Below are positions 57,441-64,000 of a stretch of 64,000 bases of DNA, piece after piece. The translations under genes were made by a program, and so were the position numbers. How positions within the stretch are numbered: position 1 is the first letter of the stretch; each line of letters starts with the position of its first letter. Source of the DNA: Fistularia commersonii (Eukaryota; Chordata; Actinopteri; Syngnathiformes; Fistulariidae). Where the stretch lies: NCBI GenBank assembly GCA_037954325.1, contig JBBMNZ010000026.1, forward strand, positions 3,296,501-3,360,500, written 5' to 3'. The notes beneath the pieces are model-generated. The model had not been told where the DNA came from, made no database searches, and worked only from the letters and a program-made list of their open reading frames with translations.

Positions 57441-58867
57441 GTTGCAGAATTATCATCGACAGCAACATCAAGAGATCAAGTTCGCCCCCTTTTCCTGAAT
57501 CCTGAAATCCCACGGCCAATCATCCGCCTCCGTCTAATCCTCTCCTCGGCACCCTTCTCCTCTCGCACCAACTAACCCCCCGTCTTCTGGCCCTCCATCC
57601 ATAAATCTCCTCTCTGGTCTTCCTCCAGGCCTCCTTCCTGGCCGGCAGCTCCGGCGTCGCCATCCCTTTTCCAGCGATCCATCTCATTCTGACTTTATCT
57701 CCAGAGCATCGAACACGCGCTGCCCGTCTGATGGGCTCCTTCCTGACCTTTGGAAATAAATACCAACCCCTTTGTGGAATACACCAGACTCCACCTGATT
57801 AGAATGGATCCAACGTGCCTCAGAAGACACGAGTGCCGTGCACTTTACAATACGTGTTCGGGCTCATTGAAACGGGTCCCTCCGCGTTCGAACATCCTTT
57901 CTTTTTTCTTATCAGTTGTTAAGAGACGGCGTTTCTGAATCCCTTTGCTCTCTCCGTCTTCTTGGCGCGTGGCGTGATTGGATTTCACAGGGATTCAAAC
58001 CCCTCACTTCCTTTTCCTGAGGCGTCGCTCGTTTTCGGACGGCCTTTTGCAAGAATCGCCATCTCGTGCACAAATCGCCGATTCGGTTTTTTCCAGAAAG
58101 TCCAAACATCCAACGCCTGGCATCTCCCTGTAACTCTAACTTGAAGAAAGTGAGACAAACTACTGCACTAGACTGCGATCTGTTATATTATTTATAACAA
58201 GCCGGGATTAAGGAGCTAATTTTAGACTAGAATGTAGCTCGATATTTGACTGGGGAAATTATGGTTATCATGAAACAGCTTCTGTTAATTACTTCTAGAT
58301 TTTTTGGACCGCCACGCCACGTCCTCTCCGCGACACAAGTCTTGTGCGCCTGTGCCTGTTCGCACGCCGCCGTAGCGTTGCCGTGGGGCAAAATTGATTT
58401 GAAAGCCAGAACCGCTTAATCTTCTTTCGAAATTGGTATTCCACACGGAGCCCTTCGGAAAAAAACCAGAGTCGCAGGAGGAGGAGGAGAGGGAAATAAT
58501 TTGAAATGCGATTGGTGTTTTGCCAATCAGCGGACAGGTTTGCGCTGGTTCGTTGTTTCGATTTCATTTGTTTGTTTTGTGAGACGTGGCTCCGGCAACT
58601 GGAATTTTTTTTTTTTTTTGGAGAGCGGCAAATGACGTGCTTTACTCCAATCTGGAATAAGTTTTCAGCTCATTTCCACCAACTGTTTGGTGGCAAGGTG
58701 TATCCTTCATCTAGGAGCGATGTACCTGAATTTAGTCGTATCCACGGCGGCAGCGGTTCACGCTTCCACCTCACGGCGAGGGGTTTCCTGGTTCCAGGCC
58801 TGTTTTCTAAGTTGCTTTCCTCACAATTCTCCAGTTTCCTTCCACGGGTTCATTGGAAACTCTAGAT
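57441..58867. other. intronic unique DNA
   Basis: Pyrimidine-rich at 57480-57720, then mixed. No exon or repeat recognised; the 119-codon plus frame at 58506-58865 has no domain. Confidence 0.4.
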
Positions 58868-59890
58868 CAGGGGTGGGCAAACTTTATGGCTCAAGGGCCG
58901 CATTGACTTTTAAAATTTGACAGACGAGCCGGGTCACCACAAGATGATAATAATAATAATAATAATACATGGGATTTTTATAGCGCTTTTCATGACACTC
59001 AAAGACGCTTCACAAGTAAAAAAACAGAAGGAACAGAACATACACAGAATTATTGGGAGGAAGTCCAAATTGCAGAGTGTGGCGATGAGCGCCAGTCCAG
59101 GGACAAGCTTAGGAGCTTCGCCGGTGTGCGGCTGAGTGTTGTGCTGCTGTGAGGAGGCAAGTGTTGGAGCTGGATGTCGGAGATGGATTTTTGGTGGAGG
59201 GAGAGATGGTGGAGCAGGAGGAGCAAGAAGATTTCGGCCGATGGAAATGCCGTCTTGCTAGGCGCCATCGGGATCCGGAGTTTCGAGAGGCTAACTGGCT
59301 AGCTAGCCAGCCAGCCAGCCTGCTCAGGTCGCCGTCGGGATCTGGAGTTTTGAGAGGCTAGCTAGCAAACCAGCCTGCTCAGGTCGGCAAGCTAGTTTGG
59401 TAGCTTGCTGGAGATTGTCCAGGTGAGCCTTTGTCTTTGGTTTGGTTGATTGGTAGGAGAGCGGGAAGCGGCAGCCAAATGTGCCAGCGTCCTCCCGCCC
59501 GCCATCTTGCCCCCCCCCAAAAAAAAAGATACGATACGTATAAAAAAAAAAAGTTACCCGTACATATCAGACTCGTCTGACATTTGCTTTGAAAATAAAA
59601 GCTCTGACGTTTGCTCGCATTTCATCCACAAACTGTTTTTTCCCTCGTAGCTTCACTTCCAGCTCATTCATGTGTGTCAGTATCTCCACAGTAAAGGCTA
59701 AATCACAAAGTCTGTCTCGAGTGTTCTCAAGTAGCTCCAAAAATTAAATAACCTCCTGTTTGAGCTCCCACAGTCATTGATCCAATCATTCAACCATTCA
59801 CATCAAGTTCGAATTCTGTACCAATCTGCGACGGGCCGGATTTAAAAGACCAATCGGCCGGATTTGGCCCGCAGGCCGTAGTTTGCCTGT
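58868..59890 (+). mobile_element. hAT-like MITE, copy 2, split by a nested insertion
   Basis: Left end CAGGGGTGGGCAAACTTTAT, then GGGCCGCATTGACTTTTAAA. The family sequence resumes at about 59523 (AAGATACGATACGTATAAAA) and ends GGCCGTAGTTTGCCTG, as in 49679-50118. The break falls after CACAAGAT. Confidence 0.8.
58949..59522. mobile_element. unclassified insertion nested in hAT-like MITE
   Basis: Starts with (AAT)n and ATACATGGGATTTTTATAGC then GCTTTTCATGACACTCAAAG, a 3' tail common to fish retroposons, here antisense. It contains two tandem units (ATCGGGATCCGGAGTTTCGA at about 59267 and GTCGGGATCTGGAGTTTTGA at about 59333) and ends in a C-run and A-run. AAGAT flanks both sides, consistent with a short target duplication. 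No ORF of known family. Confidence 0.6.
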
Positions 59891-59994
59891 GAATGAGAGG
59901 GAATTGCTGTTTGTCTCTGACTTCAGGACAAGCTGGGATAAGTTCGCCCTGCAACCCCGAGTGCAGGATGAGCTGTCTCACAATCAGAATACTT

Positions 59995-60105
59995 TGCATT
60001 TTTTTTGTGATTTGGTTCTCGCGACTGCATTTTTTGCAGTATTTGGATTTTTTTTTGGTGATGAAATAGCTATATTCTAGCCTAAGAAGAAAAAAAAAAA
60101 AGAAA
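59995..60105 (-). mobile_element. inner fragment of 'tacagtggrccctcgc' MITE
   Basis: GGTTCTCGCGACTGC, TTTTTTGCAGTATTTGGATT and TATTCTAGCCTAAGAAGAAA are the inverted homologue of 60583-60680. Together with 60438-60741 they form an inverted pair 480 bases apart. Confidence 0.65.
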
Positions 60106-60162
60106 AACAAAACAGGAAAAATGATTGTGCAATCAATTAAACTAAAATTAATTTTGTGAAAT

Positions 60163-60365
60163 ACACTGCTAAAAAAAAAGGGAAGGCTAAGAGAACATCT
60201 TACATCTGAATGGATTAAATATTCTTATAAAATACTTTGTTACATAGTTGAATGTGCTGACAACAAAATCACACCAAAATGATCACTGGAAATCAAATGT
60301 ATGAAACCATGGAGGTCCGTGGAGGTCACACCACAGGCTGATCCGACGCTGATGTCAAAAAAAGC
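60163..60365 (-). mobile_element. Tc1/mariner-type MITE, copy 3 (one end)
   Basis: TACACTGCTAAAAAAAAAGG, CTTACATCTGAATGGATTAA, GTTGAATGTGCTGACAACAA and CACAGGCTGATCCGACGCTG correspond to the left two-thirds of 62817-63172. The right end is lost. Confidence 0.75.
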
Positions 60366-60437
60366 GAATACTTAAAATGAAATTAAAAAACAGTACAGAT
60401 TGACGTTAAAGGTAGGTAAAAATATATGTCACATACA

Positions 60438-60741
60438 TACAGCGGACGCTCACTTTTCGAGGGAGTTACGCTCCGAGATCCCCCGAGAAAAGTGAATTTC
60501 CGCGAAGTCGAGATCCGAGATCTTGTATTTTTATTTATTTTATAAAATTTATTTTAGTTCAATTTTACTATTTTTAATAATTTTTTTCTTCTTAGGCTAG
60601 AATTACGTCTATGTCATCATGAAAAAAAAAAATCAAATTCTGCAAAAAGAACGATAAATTGTGAGAACAAAAATGACAAAAAAATCCACCAATTAGCGAG
60701 GGCGCAAAAGCCGAACCGCAAAGTAGCGAGGGTCCACTGTA
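60438..60741. mobile_element. MITE of the 'tacagtggrccctcgc' family, complete
   Basis: The ends TACAGCGGACGCTCACTTTT and AAGTAGCGAGGGTCCACTGT..A are inverted repeats. Inside are AGTTACGCTCCGAGATC, AAGTGAATTTCCGCGAAG and CTTCTTAGGCTAGAATTACG. No ORF. Fragments of the same family lie at 10735 and 59995. Confidence 0.8.
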
Positions 60742-60832
60742 CAGGTGTGTCTACAAGTACATGTGCAGTATCACATGCAGTATTTATGTGTATAAATCAA
60801 GGTTGTTGTGCAGGACAACAACAATCATTGAT

Positions 60833-60882
60833 AATGAATGAATGAATGAATGAATGAATGAATGAATGAATGAATGAATGAA
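60833..60882. repeat. (GAAT)n microsatellite
   Basis: About twelve GAAT units, pure. Confidence 0.95.
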
Positions 60883-62469
60883 TTAACTTGTATCATTAAC
60901 TTGTAATGATTCGAATTGCAGAGTAAATCTGCATGGATAATGAGATACATCCTGCTGTTTTCTTAATAATGGATATGAAATTATTTATGTTTAACTGTAG
61001 TCTCACCAATAGGGGAGCTGGATTTCACGTAGATTTATAAGCTTAGCCCAAAGGGACGCTCATGATATGGCAGAGGATGGTGTTTAAACATGATCCCGAG
61101 CTCTGGGGAGTGAGCGAAAGGCAACAAAGATGGAAATAAGGTTCCTTCACGGGATATTCAGCCTCACTTTTAAAGAGACATGGAGGACGTGCACGACGAC
61201 AACAAGTAGAACTAAGTCATGTTTGGTAAAAGCATCTCGTTACAAATCTGCAAGTACCGATGTCAGTCTCCTGAAATGTCATTGTTTAAGCAGAAAACTT
61301 GGGAAAGGGAGCACTTGAACGCAATGTTTTCAATCATCGTTACATTTTAACGATCTTAGTTGTAGTAGTTGAATTGTTGTAACGTCCAATACTGCAACTT
61401 TGCGATTTGGCTATAAGACCAATGACCCGGCCTGTCACTGACCAGACTGATGAAATATCATACCTGCACTTTTATGCAATGTCAAGGTGTCTAGCTACTG
61501 AATTTACCGGGGGGGGGGGGGGGCGATCAATATAAATAAATCAATGGCTTGATTTACATTTATATGTAGTTCAAAAGGGCACATTTCAGTGGCAGATGAT
61601 TTGGAATGACTGACAACCTAAGATTTTCCTTTTTTTTTTTTTTTTTTCAATTAATATATATGAACTGATATACCAGGCTCTGCTGAGCTGTTGTTTCTGA
61701 CATCTCATAAAAAAGTAAGAACCACATACCTCCAGAATTTAATGCTGATTGATTGATTTATTTTATTTTATTTTATTTTATTTTATTTTATTTTATTTTA
61801 TTTTATTTTTGCATCCAACATATTGATGAGAACATATTTTTAAGTTGAGGCATTTTGCAAAATATGTTATTGGTTCTTTTTTACTAATGTGTGAAGTGTG
61901 TGTTCATAGTTTCCCCCTTGTGTACGCGCACGTCCGTGTGTGTGTGTGTGTGTGTGTATGTGTGTGTGTTCAAACCTGAGATGTGCAGGGAATGGTTGGA
62001 GGCCTGAGTTATGTCTGCCATTGGTGGGAAAACAGCTATTGGTTGGTTCCCAATTGCAGGCAGTCGCAGGGAATAAGCTTCAACGATTAGGCAGAGCTTT
62101 GGTCTGGTGTCTTTATTTGTCTGTGAGCTTAAGTTCTCTAGGAGTTATCGCTCAGAGGTTAGGCCCAAGACCTGCATTCTGCCTTCTTTTATGTCATCAC
62201 CCCTTGCAGGTTATTTTACTTTCTTCTTCTCTGATTCATTACAGGAGAGATACAATGAGAGCGATCAATTGCGGAATAAAAATGGGGAAGCTTTAACATT
62301 TCTAAACTAGTCTCCGACTGTGTTATTTGGCCGGGTCCCTGACGGAGGGTCGTGTCCAGACGGTTGCAGAAATTAGAATCAGAATGAAACAAACTTTATT
62401 TTGCACCCTCAAAGCGGTCTCCAAACGGGAATATAGACAAAAAAGGATGAAAAATACCTCCTTAACAAA
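60883..62469. other. intronic unique DNA with simple repeats
   Basis: G-run at 61510-61523, T-run at 61632, (TTTTA)n at 61756-61807 and (TG)n at 61937-61969. A pyrimidine tract and AG at 62223-62244 followed by a short open frame looks like an acceptor but encodes nothing recognisable. No gene called. Confidence 0.45.
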
Positions 62470-62622
62470 TTGCTTTTAGCAGCATTAAAAGCCATAACTA
62501 TCAGGTGGTTAAAACCGGATCCACCTACATATAATATGTGGATCCAAAAAGTACGGGACATTTACCAGATGGAGCAAATGACATATTCATTAAGACTTCA
62601 GAGGCGTGTCTTTACTAAATGA
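62470..62622 (+). pseudogene. L1-type LINE ORF2 C-terminal fragment
   Basis: The plus frame ending at TGA 62620-62622 reads LLLAALKAITIRWLKPDPPT, then YNMWIQKVRDIYQMEQMTYS and LRLQRRVFTK. This is the KAI...W...P....W......I..ME..T..LR pattern of the C-terminus of L1-like ORF2 proteins in fish. The frame is intact over about 50 codons, but everything upstream is missing. T-rich sequence follows. Confidence 0.8.
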
Positions 62623-62816
62623 TGGGCTTTACTAACGCAATTAGAAAGAGATTTTGGACTGGCATCAGACATAGGCATCATACCCCTTGTGATTTCCTAT
62701 TTTTTTTTTATATTTATCTTTATTTTTCTTCTTTTGTTAATTTTTTTTACACCCCCCCCTTTTTTCCCTCACCCTGTTATTATTTCATGTTATGCCATGA
62801 TCATGTCATCTTATTA

Positions 62817-63172
62817 CACTGCTCAAAAAAATAAAGGGAACACTTAAAAAACACATCCTAGATCTAAATGAATGAAATATTCTTATGAAATACTTTACTC
62901 TTCACACAGTTGAATGTGCTGACAACAAAATCACACAAAAATGATCAATGGAAATCAATTGTATCAACCCATGGAGGTCTGGATTAGGAATCACACTCAA
63001 AATTAAAGTGTAAAAACAAACTCCAGGCTGATCCAACATTGATGTAATGTCCTTAAAACAAGTCAAAATGAATCTGTGTTGCTTCCTGAGTGGACACGAT
63101 GATTTCACAGAAGTGTGATTGACTTGGAGTTACATTGTGTTGTTCAAGTGTTCCCTTTAATTTTTGAGCAGC
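62817..63172 (-). mobile_element. Tc1/mariner-type MITE, copy 4 (complete)
   Basis: The ends CACTGCTCAAAAAAATAAAG and CCTTTAATTTTTGAGCAG are inverted repeats. Landmarks CACATCCTAGATCTAAATGA, CATGGAGGTCTGGATTAGGA, GTCCTTAAAACAAGTCAAAA and GACTTGGAGTTACATTGTGT. This is the best-preserved copy of the family in the window. Confidence 0.9.
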
Positions 63173-63480
63173 ATATATGTGGTATATGGACCTGTCATGA
63201 ATGTAGAGAAAAACAAAATAGAAATGGAGTTAAAAAAAAAAAAAATTGTCGTCGAGGGGGCAATTAGGCAAACGCACAAACAGACAAATAATTTTAAAGA
63301 AATGTTTTATCCCCTTCGATCCGTTCTGCAGCCGGACGGTTCATAATGCAAGTCAAACATCCATGCACATGCAGAGTAAATACACGGACAAAACCAAGAC
63401 AATTCATTTGCATGCACACACGGACGTGCGCGTTCCTATCTTGGGGTTGTGATTAAAAGCCATCATTATCCCGCTATGGT
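63173..63480. other. intronic unique DNA
   Basis: A-run at 63232-63245. Nothing recognised. Confidence 0.4.
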
Positions 63481-64000
63481 CATAATGAGAAGCACACACC
63501 TGTTTTCCACAGCTGCTGCTGATACAAGCTGTTGTCCTTCACCATAAGACCAGACACTCTGGAGGTGATGACTATTTGATGCCATAAATCACCTGCCAAG
63601 TATCTTGTTACCAAGGTAACAGACCTCATCAGAATCATCCAGCTGGCCGGACGGAGTTGTCCTTTAGCCCTGCGACGCGGCTGTAGCCGAAACGGGGCCG
63701 GAGTCACGGCGGCTCGCAAAAACCCCGGCCTTTGGCAGGAAAGGCGAGCGGGAACAGCGTGGCATGAGCTCATCTCCGATGCAATCAGCGGCCGCGGCCA
63801 AATCCATGATTCATGGAGCACATTAGTGCTTCTGGGTGGCTGACATGACAGAACATGACATATTAGCTCTAGTTTCACCGGCCAATCAAGCATGTTAGTA
63901 CGTCCAATAGGGTGATGTTTTATTGTCAGCCATGATCTTACCGTCTCCCGTGTAAATATCAAGGTTTGTGGACGGGCGAGCGTCAAGGCTCCTCCACTTC
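63481..64000. promoter_or_regulatory. complex unique block, candidate enhancer
   Basis: A repeat-free, complex block with E-box CAGCTG (about 63510), an X-box palindrome (63607-63620), CAGCTGGCC (about 63640), AATCCATGATTCATGGAGCA (about 63803) and CCAATCA/CCAATAG boxes (about 63881 and 63904). The 168-codon minus open frame (63986-63480) has no recognisable domain. I infer possible regulatory function only. Confidence 0.3.
63607..63620. promoter_or_regulatory. RFX X-box palindrome
   Basis: GTTACCAAGGTAAC is an inverted repeat of two GTTACC half-sites with two-base spacing, fitting the RFX consensus GTNRCC(N0-3)RGYAAC at every position. Functional use is unproven. Confidence 0.55.

Noticed and set aside
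62223..62310. Possible splice acceptor (pyrimidine tract plus AG at 62244) and short open frame
   Set aside because: Encoded peptide matches nothing from PDE4D or another family I know, and no donor supports an exon.
63480..63986. 168-codon open frame (minus)
   Set aside because: No known domain; composition fits ordinary GC-moderate non-coding DNA, and the block looks more like regulatory sequence.
38610..64000. Search for the next pde4d exon (FDVDNG..., RRESFLYRSDSDYDLSP) or other isoform first exons
   Set aside because: No frame on the plus strand encodes these conserved sequences, so they lie outside the window.

Overview
The window is vertebrate, almost certainly teleost fish, nuclear DNA. 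It has no bacterial-style gene packing. It is dominated by non-coding sequence, microsatellites and decayed transposable elements of kinds typical of fish genomes: Tc1/mariner, hAT, pogo/Tigger, RTE-type LINEs, an L1-type fragment and small TIR elements. The species cannot be named from this sequence.

Only one protein-coding exon of a host gene can be supported. Positions 38340-38602 (+) encode the isoform-specific N-terminus of cAMP phosphodiesterase PDE4D5 (gene pde4d). It is an alternative first coding exon of 87 codons plus two bases, and it ends at a good GT splice donor. The shared exons (UCR1, UCR2, catalytic domain) are not in the window, so they must lie to the right, beyond position 64000. 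Sequence left of about 37.5 kb is therefore either upstream DNA or intron of longer pde4d isoforms. Everything right of 38602 is intron of this isoform.

Layout. 0-9.5 kb: AT-rich unique DNA, a hAT remnant (3.4-4.0 kb), an inverted pair of repeats (1.34-1.74 and 6.6-7.04 kb) and a long (AC)n. 9.5-18.5 kb: dense transposon territory with a Tc1 MITE, a hAT with a BED-finger remnant, a decayed Tc1 transposase, two copies of a TA-flanked MITE and hairpins. 20.5-22.1 kb: two antisense LINE fragments joined end to end. 22.5-28.2 kb: microsatellites, a Tc1 MITE, a hAT with a BED-like N-terminal remnant and an (AGATA)n-tailed element. 29.7-30.8 kb: a 1.1-kb degenerate GAT/GAC tract. 31.4-37.1 kb: further MITEs, an antisense LINE RT fragment and a hAT MITE with an exact 8-bp target duplication. 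37.5-38.6 kb: GC-rich leader and exon of pde4d. 38.6-64 kb: intron with scattered MITEs, a pogo/Tigger remnant, RTE and L1 fragments, and a few complex unique blocks that could be cis-regulatory. One of these, at the right end, carries a near-perfect RFX X-box.

I found no rRNA, tRNA or CRISPR and no convincing new biological system. The most useful observations are three: the pde4d5 exon with a changed RACK1-contact motif and an in-frame upstream ORF, several multi-copy element families that can be defined within this one window, and candidate conserved non-coding blocks.
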